Source: HGM11501 sp045123995 | Lineage (GTDB): Bacteria; Bacillota; Clostridia; CAKSNL01; HGM11501 | Direction of reading: 5' to 3' | Assembly: GCA_045123995.1 (NCBI GenBank) | Contig: JBGVKY010000027.1 | Coordinates: forward strand, 1-28,452 | DNA: 28,452 nucleotides | Shown here: positions 14,720-24,466 of the stretch, in pieces | Layout: every line of letters begins with the position of its first letter | Numbering within the stretch: position 1 is the stretch's first letter | Made by a program: the position numbers and the translations under genes | The notes under the pieces: model-generated | Database searches by the model: none | Told to the model about the DNA's origin: nothing | Seen by the model: only the letters and a program-made list of their open reading frames with translations

Positions 14720-15634
14720 TTATTGTGAATTTTCTTCTGTTTTTTCAGAAACTTCTCCTTCCTCCATAGGCTTTTCTTCCTCAACATCCTCCCTTTCTGC
14801 TTCTTCCGTTCGGTAGGACACTCCCGACTCTATATTGGTGGCGTCAATCACACCCGATACATTCCGGGGAAGATTTGCCATAACCTCTTTTATATATGCC
14901 ATTTTATAGGAAAATTCATCTTCGGTTCCAAGTGAGCCTATTTTTACCTTAAGCCCTCTTCCTACTACCATATAGATATCTTTAGTATCTTCTATGTCAA
15001 TAAGGCTGACATTTTCAATGTCATAATCTACTATATATCTTAAGCATCGCTCAAAGATTTCTCTCTTACTTTTATCGAGAAAATCCACATATTCGCCCAG
15101 CTTGAAAGTACCCTCTTCAATTCCACGTACTGTGAGAATATTTTCTGCTTCCTCATCCGTTAACTCCTTTATGGATTTACCGAATTTATCAAAGGCAATT
15201 TTTTTATCCATAAACTGAAGAACCCCGAAAACGTCTTCCTCTACCACCTCTATAACAATTTCAGACGGGTATTTCTTTTTTACTTCAACCTTGCTTATAT
15301 AAGGTAATTTTATTATCTGCCTTTCTATAAACGAAGCCGTATGGTTAAATATATTATCTCCCAGATTGGTCCCCGATGAAGAGACTATATCTTCATAGGA
15401 CACCAGGTTGTTTCCCGAAACGGTTATTACATCCACCTCAAAAAGCGGTGTTTTTATAAATATCAAAAGGGACGAAAGAACTAAAAGGATCAAAAACAAG
15501 GCTGTAAATATTTTTCTCTGACGCTTTCTTCTTATTCGCCGCCCTTTAGCCTCTGCCAATCTCTTTGCTTCCGCTTTATCATATTCTTCTTTATTAAGCT
15601 CATAATTTTTTCTTTTATCTTTTGAGTCAGCCAA
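14720..15634 (-). CDS. ftsQ: Divisome protein FtsQ/DivIB
   Basis: A 304-residue bitopic membrane protein that bridges the Z ring and septal synthases. It has a charged cytoplasmic tail (residues 1-40, KR-rich), one transmembrane helix (about 42-61), then a POTRA domain from LFEVDVITVSGN (64-75) to about 133 and a beta domain, with an acidic, glutamate-rich C-terminal tail after about residue 275. The length and order match Firmicute DivIB. The TTG start at 15634 follows AAGGAAGTGA and lies four bases after the murA stop, so it is tightly coupled to murA. Confidence 0.9.
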   Translation of the reverse strand: MADSKDKRKNYELNKEEYDKAEAKRLAEAKGRRIRRKRQRKIFTALFLILLVLSSLLIFIKTPLFEVDVITVSGNNLVSYEDIVSSSGTNLGDNIFNHTASFIERQIIKLPYISKVEVKKKYPSEIVIEVVEEDVFGVLQFMDKKIAFDKFGKSIKELTDEEAENILTVRGIEEGTFKLGEYVDFLDKSKREIFERCLRYIVDYDIENVSLIDIEDTKDIYMVVGRGLKVKIGSLGTEDEFSYKMAYIKEVMANLPRNVSGVIDATNIESGVSYRTEEAEREDVEEEKPMEEGEVSEKTEENSQ

Positions 15635-15638
15635 GTTA

Positions 15639-16889
15639 TCACTTCCTTCTTATGTCAGCTCCCATTGACATCAAATTATCTTCAAATCTTTCATAGCCTC
15701 TGTCTATGTATTTAACATTATCAACTGTGCTTTCTCCCTCTGCAGAAAGAGCAGCTATGGTAAGGGCAGCTCCACCTCTCAAATCCCATGCCTTTACATT
15801 GGCTCCGGTAAGCCTTTCAACCCCTCTTACTATCGCAACGTTTCCGTCTGTTATTATATCTGCTCCCATTCGTCTTAATCCGTCCACATGTCGGAATCTG
15901 TCATGAAAGATATTTTCGGCTATAATTCCCGTTCCCTCAGCCTTTGCCATAAGACTCATGAATACAGACTGCATATCAGTCGGAAATCCGGGATAAGGGT
16001 ATGTTCTTATATGTCTTACCGCCTCAAGCCTTTTTTTATACCTTACAAATATGGAGTTATCATTAACATCAAAGTCTGCTCCGCTTTCCTTAAGTGCCGA
16101 TAAAAAAGCCTCCATATGGTCTTTCCTTATATTAGTTACTTCTCCTTTGCCCTCAGTAAGCAAAATAGCAGAAATATAAGTTGCCGCTTCAATACGGTCG
16201 GGAATTACCGTGTGCTCAGAGTTTTCGCACCCTTTCCCTCCCTCTATGTAAATTTTATCAGTTCCTGCTCCCGACACCTTAAATCCCGATTTATTGAGAT
16301 AATCTTCCAAATCCATAATTTCAGGCTCTTTTGCTGCATTGCTTATTACAGTAGTTCCCTTTGCCGAGAGCGCTGCCAGCATAATATTTTCAGTAGCTCC
16401 CACGCTTGGGAAATCCAGATGGATTTCTGCACTTTTTATATTACTGCCGTCACAGCTTATAATCCCGCCTGAATCCTCAATCACTATGCCCATCTGTCTT
16501 AGTGCCTTAAGATGTAAATCTATAGGTCTGGGTCCTATTTCACAGCCGCCCGGGAGTGTAATTTTGGCACTTTTACACCTGGCAATCAAGGCCCCCAGAA
16601 ATATCACCGAAGATCTCATTTTGAGCATTAGATGTTCGGGAACTTCGTTTTTTAAGAGGCTTTCAGAATTTATAATTACACTTTCTCCTTCCCTTTTTGC
16701 GCTGCAACCTAAGAATTTTAATATTTCAAGAGATTCCGTAACATCGCTAAGGTCGGGACAGTCGTGAATTATACTTTCCTTTCCGCTTATAACACTTGCT
16801 GCCAAAATGGGCAATACTGCATTTTTTGCTCCGTGAATTTTCACCTTACCGTCCAATTTGTTTTTGCCGTTTATTATGTACTTACTCAC
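15639..16889 (-). CDS. murA: UDP-N-acetylglucosamine 1-carboxyvinyltransferase
   Basis: Catalyses the first committed step of peptidoglycan synthesis, adding enolpyruvate from PEP to UDP-GlcNAc in the cytoplasm. The 416 residues carry Lys22-Asn23 in GAKNAVLP and the active-site cysteine Cys116 in LPGGCEIGPRPIDLHL, so the enzyme should be fosfomycin-sensitive in principle, as Cys is kept rather than Asp. The later DMQSVF and ERFEDNL motifs are also present. The start is a GTG at 16889 preceded by AGGGGGGTG. Its place between murG and ftsQ is common in Clostridia, where Bacillus has murB. Confidence 0.96.
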   Translation of the reverse strand: MSKYIINGKNKLDGKVKIHGAKNAVLPILAASVISGKESIIHDCPDLSDVTESLEILKFLGCSAKREGESVIINSESLLKNEVPEHLMLKMRSSVIFLGALIARCKSAKITLPGGCEIGPRPIDLHLKALRQMGIVIEDSGGIISCDGSNIKSAEIHLDFPSVGATENIMLAALSAKGTTVISNAAKEPEIMDLEDYLNKSGFKVSGAGTDKIYIEGGKGCENSEHTVIPDRIEAATYISAILLTEGKGEVTNIRKDHMEAFLSALKESGADFDVNDNSIFVRYKKRLEAVRHIRTYPYPGFPTDMQSVFMSLMAKAEGTGIIAENIFHDRFRHVDGLRRMGADIITDGNVAIVRGVERLTGANVKAWDLRGGAALTIAALSAEGESTVDNVKYIDRGYERFEDNLMSMGADIRRK

Positions 16890-16936
16890 CTAAGGCACCC
16901 CCCTTTAGCACATTTTATGCCAAAGGTGATTTTTTG

Positions 16937-18040
16937 TTAATTTTTTCCCGTAAGTTTTTTTGCTGCGGTGTATATTTTATCCGTAGCATCATAAATTGCC
17001 GCAGTTTTAGCCTTTATGCCCATTTCTTCAAGACGTTTTTTATCATTCACCAGCGTAAGTATTTCCGCATTCAGTTTTACACCGGTAAGCTCATTATCAT
17101 GTATTAAAATAGCAGCCCCTCTGTCAGATAAGTACTTCGCATTATATTCCTGATGATTGTGTGCCACATTGGGACTGGGCACAACAACAGAGGGTTTTCC
17201 TGATGCTGCCAGTTCGCTTACGGTAACAGCTCCCGTACGGCATACAATAATATCCGCCGCCGCAAAGGCTACATCTGTGTTATATATATAAGGCTGAATA
17301 TTTATGTTTTTGGGAATATCCGAAACCTCTTTTTTAATTTCTTCCATTACATAATCAAAGTTTCTTTCCCCCGTTGAAGCAATTACGTTATAGTCTTCAG
17401 CCATATTTTTCGTTACAATATCAATAAGCGCATCATTTATGCTCTTTGCTCCAAGGCTTCCGCCCATAAATAAAACTGTGGGTTTTTCGTCTAAATCAAA
17501 TTTAATCCTTGCTTCAAAGCGTGTAACTTTAAGCAAATCCGCACGCACAGGATTTCCTGTAAGAACTATCTTTTTATGCTTTTTAAGATAATTTTTTGTT
17601 GTATCAAAGCTCGTTGCCACAACATCCACTACGTTAGACAGCATCTTTACCGTGAGGCCGGGAATAACATTCTGCTCGTGAATAATCGTGGGAATTCCCA
17701 TTTTGGATGCGGCATAAAGAAGAGGGCCGCAAACATAACCTCCTGTACCTATTACAACGTCGGGCTTAAATTCCTTGAGTATCTTTTTCCCGTCCTTAAT
17801 CCCCTTAAAAGCTTTTGCGAGAATGTATATGTTTTTAGGTGAAAGACTTCTCTTAAATCCGTAAACATCAATGTATTTAATGGGAATATCCTGAGCAGGC
17901 ACCAGTTTTTTCTCAAGTCCGTTTTTCGTGCCCACATAAAGAATTTCCGATTCCGGTTCAACTTCTTTTATGTACTTAGCGATAGCTATAGCCGGATTGA
18001 TGTGACCACCGGTTCCGCCTCCTGATACAATTACTCTCAT
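16937..18040 (-). CDS. murG: UDP-GlcNAc:lipid I GlcNAc transferase MurG
   Basis: The 367-residue peripheral membrane glycosyltransferase that converts lipid I to lipid II. The glycine-rich lipid/diphosphate loop GGGTGGH is at 7-13, a second G-loop is in FMGGSLGA, and the UDP-GlcNAc site includes CRTGAVTVSELAASGKPSVVVPSP followed by HNHQEYNA. The ATG at 18040 is preferred because GGAG precedes it by six bases; the upstream in-frame ATG at 18052 has no signal. It follows ftsW by 15 bases. A 47-base gap separates it from murA, so the two are probably cotranscribed. Confidence 0.96.
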   Translation of the reverse strand: MRVIVSGGGTGGHINPAIAIAKYIKEVEPESEILYVGTKNGLEKKLVPAQDIPIKYIDVYGFKRSLSPKNIYILAKAFKGIKDGKKILKEFKPDVVIGTGGYVCGPLLYAASKMGIPTIIHEQNVIPGLTVKMLSNVVDVVATSFDTTKNYLKKHKKIVLTGNPVRADLLKVTRFEARIKFDLDEKPTVLFMGGSLGAKSINDALIDIVTKNMAEDYNVIASTGERNFDYVMEEIKKEVSDIPKNINIQPYIYNTDVAFAAADIIVCRTGAVTVSELAASGKPSVVVPSPNVAHNHQEYNAKYLSDRGAAILIHDNELTGVKLNAEILTLVNDKKRLEEMGIKAKTAAIYDATDKIYTAAKKLTGKN

Positions 18041-18055
18041 AAAATTCTCCATTCT

Positions 18056-19234
18056 TTATTTTACTTTATGGATAACGCCTGCTCCTTTTTTCTGATATCG
18101 GGATATATTTAAAACTATTCCCGTAGCGGCAAGTATAATTATCAAAGATGTACCGCCTGAACTGAAGAAAGGAAGCTGCATTCCCGTTGAGGGAATGAGA
18201 TTTGTCACAACGGCTATATTTATTGCCGCCTGGAGTCCTATCATAACAGATACTCCGAAGGCAATAAGGCAGCCGAACATTTCCCTTGCACTTAAGGCAA
18301 TTTTTATTCCTCGCCACACAAAAAGTCCGAAAAGCACAATTATTGCCATACCTCCCAAAATTCCCATTTCTTCGCATATAATGGCAAAAATATAGTCGTT
18401 TGAAGCCTCGGGAAGCCAGTTATATTTTTGGCGGGACTGACCGAAGCCTATACCGAAAAATCCACCGGAGCAAATGGCATAAAGGGACTGAAGTATCTGC
18501 CAGCCGTTTCCCAGGGGGTCGGCTTCAGGGTTCCATGAGCCTAAAATTCTCTCCAGTCTGTAAGGTTCAAAAATAGCCAAGGCACCAACGCCCAAAACAC
18601 CTAAAATTCCAATACCCCATATTTTACTTTTAGGCATTCCATATACAAAAAACATGGTAAAACCGATACCGCATATTATTATGGCTCCTGAAAGATGGCT
18701 TTGTGCTACCGCACCCAAAGCCGGGATTAAAATGAGAATTTCTATTCTGAATTCATATATTATCCTCTGGAATAAATTCATGTTTTTAGTATCCCGTTTC
18801 TTATCTTCAGAAAGGACATTTGCAAGATGCAAAATAAGTGCAATTTTCATTATTTCAGAAGGCTGAAAGCTTAAGGGTCCAAGCTGTATCCATCTTGTAG
18901 CACCAAGTCTTTCTACCCCTATAAAAGGAGTAAGATACATAAGAATAACACATAAACAATAAACAGGAAGTGTTAAATTTCTGTATTTTATGTAATCATC
19001 GGCCCTTGCCACAATTATCATAACAGTAAAGCCTATGATGGCAACGATACAGTTTTTCAGAATTCCGCCGTAAGGGCTTTTTGTTCCTATAGATGTAGGG
19101 GTACTTGCACTTATCAGCATCAAAAGACCTGCACACACCAGAGCACAAAGCAAAATGAGATAAACTCCGTCCATCTCCCCTTTTTTTGTGCTGGCCTGCT
19201 TATTTATCTTTTTTGCCGCTTTCAGTGCCGTCAT
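18056..19234 (-). CDS. ftsW: SEDS-family peptidoglycan polymerase FtsW/SpoVE
   Basis: A 392-residue polytopic membrane glycosyltransferase that polymerises lipid II, here paired with the class B PBP of the same cluster. About ten hydrophobic helices are visible. Conserved segments are RLGATRWIQLGPLSFQPSE, the NGWQILQSLYAICSGGFFGIGFGQSRQK loop, LPEASNDYIFAIICEE and GMQLPFFSSGGTS. The charged lysine-rich N-terminus is cytoplasmic. AGGAGG lies nine bases before the ATG. Vegetative FtsW and sporulation SpoVE cannot be told apart by sequence alone; the position between mraY and murG without murD is noted in the findings. Confidence 0.93.
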   Translation of the reverse strand: MTALKAAKKINKQASTKKGEMDGVYLILLCALVCAGLLMLISASTPTSIGTKSPYGGILKNCIVAIIGFTVMIIVARADDYIKYRNLTLPVYCLCVILMYLTPFIGVERLGATRWIQLGPLSFQPSEIMKIALILHLANVLSEDKKRDTKNMNLFQRIIYEFRIEILILIPALGAVAQSHLSGAIIICGIGFTMFFVYGMPKSKIWGIGILGVLGVGALAIFEPYRLERILGSWNPEADPLGNGWQILQSLYAICSGGFFGIGFGQSRQKYNWLPEASNDYIFAIICEEMGILGGMAIIVLFGLFVWRGIKIALSAREMFGCLIAFGVSVMIGLQAAINIAVVTNLIPSTGMQLPFFSSGGTSLIIILAATGIVLNISRYQKKGAGVIHKVK

Positions 19235-19252
19235 TTATATTTGCCTCCTAAA

Positions 19253-20218
19253 TTAAACTATTAAAAATGCACTTATAACTCCCATTACGGCAGTTATCAA
19301 AGATGCCACAACCACAATTTTCACCTCAGACCATCCTTTTTTCTCAAAATGATGATGTATGGGTGTCATTAAGAAAATTCTCTTCCCTTTTGTTATCTTA
19401 AAATATGTAACCTGCATAATTACAGATAAGGTTTCAATAAAGAAAACCAGCCCTACAAGTATGAGTAAAAACTGAACTTTTAAAGAAAGAGCAGCTACTC
19501 CTATAAGTCCTCCCAGAAACAATGAGCCTGTATCTCCCATGAAGACCTTGGCAGGATGGCGGTTATAAAATAAAAATCCAAGTATTCCGCCCATAGATGC
19601 GATAAGCAGAGCAAAAAGGGCATTTTCACCCTTTATTAATGCTGCAAAAGCAAAAAATCCTATCGCAAGAAAGCTTGTGCTTCCTGCCAGTGCGTCAACC
19701 CCGTCAGTTAAATTAACCGCATTACTTATGGCAAGCATAACAAAAATGTTAAAAGGTATTATGAAATATGAAAAGTCGTAGGTCCCCGCAAAAAGGAAAA
19801 CCTCACCGCCCTTTACATAATAAAGCAAAAGGGAAAATGCCGCACTTACTATAAGTTGAGATGCAAATTTAGCTTTGGCACTTAATCCTAAATTTCTTTT
19901 CTTTATAACCTTTATGTAGTCATCCGTATATCCTATAAGACCGAAAAGGCAGGCTGTTAAAAACACCAAAAGAAAGGTCAGATTAAATTCCTTAGAAAGC
20001 AGAAGTACCAAAAGGACCGATGGAACAAGACCTATAAAAAATATAAATCCTCCCATTGTAGGAGTCCCGCTTTTCGCCTTGTGCCAGCTGGGGCCTTCCT
20101 CTCTTATTTCCTGACCGTATTTAGCCTCGTGAAGCTTTTTTATGATATAGGGACCCACTATAAGGGATATTAAAAGTGCTGTCAAGAAAGCAACCAATCC
20201 CCATACAAAGTAATCCAT
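19253..20218 (-). CDS. mraY: Phospho-N-acetylmuramoyl-pentapeptide transferase
   Basis: Transfers phospho-MurNAc-pentapeptide to undecaprenyl phosphate, making lipid I at the membrane. It has 321 residues with about ten helices. GTPTMGG at 51-57, the Asp pair of TDDYIK at 98-103, NAVNLTDGVDALA at 166-178, HPAKVFMGDTGS at 221-232 and TPIHHHFE near 280 are the family's cytoplasmic catalytic motifs. It starts four bases after the murE stop with AAGGGTGAT as its signal, and ftsW follows after 18 bases. Confidence 0.97.
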   Translation of the reverse strand: MDYFVWGLVAFLTALLISLIVGPYIIKKLHEAKYGQEIREEGPSWHKAKSGTPTMGGFIFFIGLVPSVLLVLLLSKEFNLTFLLVFLTACLFGLIGYTDDYIKVIKKRNLGLSAKAKFASQLIVSAAFSLLLYYVKGGEVFLFAGTYDFSYFIIPFNIFVMLAISNAVNLTDGVDALAGSTSFLAIGFFAFAALIKGENALFALLIASMGGILGFLFYNRHPAKVFMGDTGSLFLGGLIGVAALSLKVQFLLILVGLVFFIETLSVIMQVTYFKITKGKRIFLMTPIHHHFEKKGWSEVKIVVVASLITAVMGVISAFLIV

Positions 20219-20222
20219 TTAA

Positions 20223-21662
20223 TCACCCTTTTCTAAGTATGTCTTTTACGATTTCCCTTTCGTCATAGTGGATTTTTTCTCCACCAATATCCTGATAGGT
20301 TTCGTGTCCTTTACCGGCTAAGAGCACTACATCCCCCTCTTTCGCAATGGAAAGAGCATATTTTATAGCCTCTGTTCTATCGGTTATGGCCTTATATTTT
20401 TCTTCAAATCCAGAAAGTCCGGGAAGAATATCAGAAATTATAGCATCCGGGTCTTCCGTTCTCGGATTATCGCTGGTTACAACGCAGAAATCCGCTTTGG
20501 ATACGGCTGATTTTCCCATTTTGGGACGTTTATCTCTGTCACGGTCCCCTCCGCAGCCAAATACAATAATTATTTTTCCTTTCACAAAGCCTTTCACGGC
20601 ATCTAATATATTTTCTATGCCGTCAGGAGTGTGAGCATAGTCTATCATAACCGTAAAATTCTCGTTTACGGGCACAACCTCTGCCCTTCCCTTCACCGTT
20701 CTTACCAATAAAAGACCCTTTAAGATATCTTCATCGGTTAACCCCAATGCCGCACCTGCTCCTATACCTGCCAGCGCGTTGTAGACCGAGAATTTACCGG
20801 GAATTGCCATTCTCATGCGCTCTTTGGATGCGCCGAATTTCCAGTCGAAGCTCACGCCTCTTTCTGAATATTCAATATTTTCACCAATCATGTCAGGATT
20901 TTTTGTTATTCCGTAAGTAATGACTCTTTTTGCATTTTTCTTCATTACTTTGAAGTAAGGGTCATCGGAATTAAGTACCGCAATCTTGCTCATGGAAAAG
21001 AGCTTCGCCTTCGCCTCTGCATAGCTTTCCATATCCTTGTGATAATTTAAGTGATCCTGTGTCAAATTTGTAAAAACTCCCACTTCAAAATTAAGTCCCA
21101 GACATCTATCCAGATCAAGGGCATGGCTCGATGTTTCCATTATTACATATTCTGTTCCTTCATCTGCCATTTTCTTAAATATCCCGTGAAGCTCCATAGC
21201 CTCCGGAGTTGTTCCCGTGGAAGGAAGTTCCTTATTCCCCAAAAGATAGTGATTTGTACCAATTAAACCCGTCTTTACTCCTTTTAAGTCCAGTATCTGC
21301 TTTATTATGTGTGTAACTGTAGTTTTTCCGTTGGTCCCCGTCACTCCTATAAGCTTCATTTTATCTGCCGGATGTCCGTAAAAAGCGGCAGATGCGTAAG
21401 CCAAAAGACTTCTTGAATTTTCGCACATAATCAATGTTTTGCCAAAAGTATCACATTCTCTTTCGGCAACAACGGCTGAAGCTCCGTTTTCTATTGCCTT
21501 TTGAATGTAATTATGCCCGTCGGCGCCAAGACCTGTAAGAGCGAAAAACACATCTCCCTTTTCTATTTTCCTTGAGTCTATCTCTATTTTGTTTATTTCC
21601 AAATCTAAAGTGCCTTTTGCCAGTTTATATTCTGTATTTTCCAAGATTTTGCTCAAATTCAT
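20223..21662 (-). CDS. murE: UDP-MurNAc-tripeptide synthetase MurE (meso-DAP type)
   Basis: Adds the third amino acid of the peptidoglycan stem peptide using ATP. In the 479-residue form from the ATG at 21662, the P-loop GTNGKTT is at 109-115, the substrate segment TGTTPEA near 149-155, AEAKAKLF (probable carbamylated lysine) near 215-222, and DNPR at 398-401. DNPR is the family signature for meso-diaminopimelate rather than lysine. AAAGGG lies nine bases before this ATG; an in-frame TTG at 21671 touches the signal. It lies between the PBP and mraY; murF, normally the next gene, is missing here. Confidence 0.96.
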   Translation of the reverse strand: MNLSKILENTEYKLAKGTLDLEINKIEIDSRKIEKGDVFFALTGLGADGHNYIQKAIENGASAVVAERECDTFGKTLIMCENSRSLLAYASAAFYGHPADKMKLIGVTGTNGKTTVTHIIKQILDLKGVKTGLIGTNHYLLGNKELPSTGTTPEAMELHGIFKKMADEGTEYVIMETSSHALDLDRCLGLNFEVGVFTNLTQDHLNYHKDMESYAEAKAKLFSMSKIAVLNSDDPYFKVMKKNAKRVITYGITKNPDMIGENIEYSERGVSFDWKFGASKERMRMAIPGKFSVYNALAGIGAGAALGLTDEDILKGLLLVRTVKGRAEVVPVNENFTVMIDYAHTPDGIENILDAVKGFVKGKIIIVFGCGGDRDRDKRPKMGKSAVSKADFCVVTSDNPRTEDPDAIISDILPGLSGFEEKYKAITDRTEAIKYALSIAKEGDVVLLAGKGHETYQDIGGEKIHYDEREIVKDILRKG

Positions 21663-21695
21663 TTGCGTCAACCCTTTCTCGGCCTTAATTTAATG

Positions 21696-23888
21696 TCAGT
21701 CTACGTCCTGTAATACAAATTTTACATATACGACGGTTCCCATGCTTGCGATTTCTCCTGCTTTGGGACTCTGTTCTACCGCTATAGCTCCGCCCATGGA
21801 GGATGCTCCCATGTCGGAAGGTCTGAAATTAAGCTTCGCTTCTCTTATAACCGCCTGAGCGTTGGAACTGCTCATTCCCGACACATCAGGGACGGTTACA
21901 AGCTGTCCTTTCGCATCTCCCTCTGTATAAATAATTACAGATGAACCCTCGGAAAGCATTATTCCGCTTTTAGGCATCTGATCTGATACCTTTTCTCCCA
22001 TGCCTACCAATGTCACATTGAATCCGTTTTTCTTTAATTCTTCCTCAGCTTCTTTAGGTGATAATCCTGTAACATCAGGTACATACTGTCCCTTTGAAAG
22101 TATCTCACTTTCACTGTACTGAGGTTCTATACCCATATATCTTAATATGTCGTTAATTACAAGTCCTGCAGTGGGTGCGGCAATCTGTCCGCCGCCTGCG
22201 TTGATATTTCCCTCTCCTACACCTGGGGTAGGTTCATCCAGCATTACAAGTACCACAAATTCTGGGTCGTTGGCAGGAGCAAATCCGCAGAAAGATGCGA
22301 TTTTTCTACCATCACGGGGTTGTTTTTCACTGGTTCCTGTTTTTCCGCCCACTCTCTGACCTGAAATCTTAGCTCCACCGCCAGTACCGTTTTTAACCAC
22401 ACCTTCAAGATAACCTTTCATAAGCTCGCTGGTTTCCTTTGATATTACACGTCTTACAACTTCTTTTTCAAAGGATTTTACCACCTTGCCGTTTTCGTCC
22501 TTAAAGGCCTTTACAATTCTGGGTTTTAAAAGCTCTCCCCCGTTTATTACAGATGAAACTGCCGTTATCATCTGAAGGGGTGTAACGTTTATATTCTGCC
22601 CGAAAGCAGCGGTTGCCACATCTATATCCTGATATGTTGTTCTTACTATAGGTTCAGATTCGCCGGGGAGGTCGATACCGGTTTTTTCCTCAAAGCCAAA
22701 GGCTTTTACATATTTCCTGAACTTTTCGCCACCTAATTTAAGTCCTAAATTCATAAATACACAGTTGCAGGAGTTTGCAAGTCCCTCTTCCAGATTCTGT
22801 ATTCCGTGGGGATTATAATATCTCCAGCAATTTATGTTCCAGCCTGCCACGTGCATATAGCCCGGGCAGTTGAACTGTGTATGTGTATCAACTATTCCCT
22901 CTTCCAAGCACGCCGCCGCAGTGATTATCTTAAATACCGAGCCCGGCTCGTATGTATCTGAAATGCCTTTGTTTCTCCACTGTTTATATTGCGCTGCCTT
23001 TTTTGCTTCAGATTTTTCTTCCTCCGAAAGGGCTTCCACTTTCCCTTTCATTCCCTCGTTATAAATTTCAAAGGGCTCATTGGGGTCATATCCGGGAGTT
23101 GCTGCCATACCCAAAACTTCCCCTGTATCGGGGTCCATAACTATGAGACAGCCTTCCTTTTTTACTCCGTATTTTTCTATCGCCTCAGTAAGTCTCATTT
23201 CGGCAATATGCTGAATGGTCTCATCTATGGTTAAAACCAGACTTTCTCCGTTTTCGGGATCAACATATTTTTCGTAGGCATAGGGAAGCTCAAGTCCCCC
23301 GTTTGCTACAGCTACACTTTTTCTTCCGTTTTTTCCCGAAAGAACTGAATTATATACACTTTCAATTCCGTCAAGTCCCTGGTTGTCATAACCTGTAAAG
23401 CCTAAAATATTTGAAGCCAAAGAGCCATATACATAATTTCTCTTGGTATCTTCTTCAAGAATGATACCGCGTCTGTCTTTAAGCTCCTTAATTCTTTTGG
23501 ACTCCTCCAAACTTATTCTCTTTTTAAGTATTTCATAGCTACTTTTTTTCTGTGTCACATTATATACGGTCTCATATTCCATGCCCAGAATCTGAGAAAG
23601 ATTTTGTGCGGTCTTTTCCGCAAGGTCGTATTTTCTTATTACCGTTGGGTCAAGTATAACCGTATCCGCAGAAACACTTACTGCCAGCTGTTTTCCGTTT
23701 CTGTCATATATAGCTCCCCTTTTTGCAGCTACTGTTATATCCTTTGTCTGCTGCTCTTTCGCCGCCTCTTTGTAACGGGCACCCAAAGCTATATTCTGAT
23801 AGATAAGCCATACTATTAAAAACGCTAAAATTCCCACAAAAATGAAGGACAGAATTTTCATTCTTTTTTTCACAGAAAGCGCGCTCAT
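21696..23888 (-). CDS. Class B penicillin-binding protein with two PASTA domains (FtsI/SpoVD-like)
   Basis: A 730-residue septal transpeptidase that cross-links peptidoglycan outside the membrane. Layout: short cytoplasmic tail, membrane helix about 12-30, PBP dimerisation region from RGAIYDRNG (58-66), transpeptidase domain with SVFK (317-320, nucleophile Ser317), SCN (373-375) and KTGT (516-519), then PASTA domains at about 602-656 and 663-725. Two PASTA repeats resemble clostridial FtsI and SpoVD-type proteins; vegetative and sporulation roles cannot be separated from sequence. The ATG at 23888 has GGAG eight bases upstream; a GTG one codon earlier is less well spaced. It follows ftsL after a 116-base gap containing a palindrome. 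Confidence 0.94.
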   Translation of the reverse strand: MSALSVKKRMKILSFIFVGILAFLIVWLIYQNIALGARYKEAAKEQQTKDITVAAKRGAIYDRNGKQLAVSVSADTVILDPTVIRKYDLAEKTAQNLSQILGMEYETVYNVTQKKSSYEILKKRISLEESKRIKELKDRRGIILEEDTKRNYVYGSLASNILGFTGYDNQGLDGIESVYNSVLSGKNGRKSVAVANGGLELPYAYEKYVDPENGESLVLTIDETIQHIAEMRLTEAIEKYGVKKEGCLIVMDPDTGEVLGMAATPGYDPNEPFEIYNEGMKGKVEALSEEEKSEAKKAAQYKQWRNKGISDTYEPGSVFKIITAAACLEEGIVDTHTQFNCPGYMHVAGWNINCWRYYNPHGIQNLEEGLANSCNCVFMNLGLKLGGEKFRKYVKAFGFEEKTGIDLPGESEPIVRTTYQDIDVATAAFGQNINVTPLQMITAVSSVINGGELLKPRIVKAFKDENGKVVKSFEKEVVRRVISKETSELMKGYLEGVVKNGTGGGAKISGQRVGGKTGTSEKQPRDGRKIASFCGFAPANDPEFVVLVMLDEPTPGVGEGNINAGGGQIAAPTAGLVINDILRYMGIEPQYSESEILSKGQYVPDVTGLSPKEAEEELKKNGFNVTLVGMGEKVSDQMPKSGIMLSEGSSVIIYTEGDAKGQLVTVPDVSGMSSSNAQAVIREAKLNFRPSDMGASSMGGAIAVEQSPKAGEIASMGTVVYVKFVLQDVD

Positions 23889-23978
23889 CACATAAACTCC
23901 TTAATTTTACCAATTTTGACAAACTCTTAATAAACGGAAAAATGCCGCATTCATAAAACGGCCTTTAGTCATTTTATC

Positions 23979-23993
23979 AATATGCAGCATATT
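23979..23993. repeat. 15-bp palindrome between ftsL and the PBP gene
   Basis: AATATGC and GCATATT are perfect inverted arms around a single base. The loop is too short for an RNA hairpin, so a dimeric DNA-binding site is the only obvious role. It lies in the otherwise tight dcw operon, about 90 bases upstream of the PBP start. Confidence 0.35.
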
Positions 23994-24004
23994 TATTATT
24001 ATGA

Positions 24005-24451
24005 TTAACCGACCGATGAATTCATACTTTCAGAATACCCACCGAAGAGAGAAGATGTGTTCACTTTCACGTTGTCTTTTTTGGACACACTTATATAAAT
24101 AATCTGATCCTTATTGGGTGTTATCATTCCGTATGACTCTGTCGCAATTTCTTCCACATGAGATAAATCTATTATTCTGTCACGTTCTATACATAGGTTA
24201 GTACATTCGGTTTTGGCATCATCCAAAACCTTCTTTGTTCTCTGTATTTCAGAATTGAGCACTGAAATTTGAGCATAGCGAAGTATAACAACCATAGCCA
24301 CCGACATTATAAGAAGCATGGTAGCAATGATTTGCTTTTTCCTTAATTTTACAAAAGCTTCGTATCTGGGATTGTCTCGTCTTTCAAGTCTCTGCTCTTC
24401 CCGTTCCTGAATTCTTATTCTGTACGCATTACTTCCGCTTATACGTTCCAT
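24005..24451 (-). CDS. ftsL: Divisome protein FtsL
   Basis: A 148-residue bitopic protein: basic cytoplasmic tail, one membrane helix (about 41-58) and a following heptad-like stretch (about 60-97, VLNSEIQRTKKVLDDAK) that would pair with DivIC/FtsB. The family is poorly conserved in sequence, so the call rests on topology, size and position between rsmH and the PBP gene. Its ATG follows AAAGGGA, and the gene starts 15 bases after rsmH. The C-terminal 35 residues are serine-rich and probably disordered. Confidence 0.85.
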   Translation of the reverse strand: MERISGSNAYRIRIQEREEQRLERRDNPRYEAFVKLRKKQIIATMLLIMSVAMVVILRYAQISVLNSEIQRTKKVLDDAKTECTNLCIERDRIIDLSHVEEIATESYGMITPNKDQIIYISVSKKDNVKVNTSSLFGGYSESMNSSVG

Positions 24452-24466
24452 TTTTCAATCCCTTTC

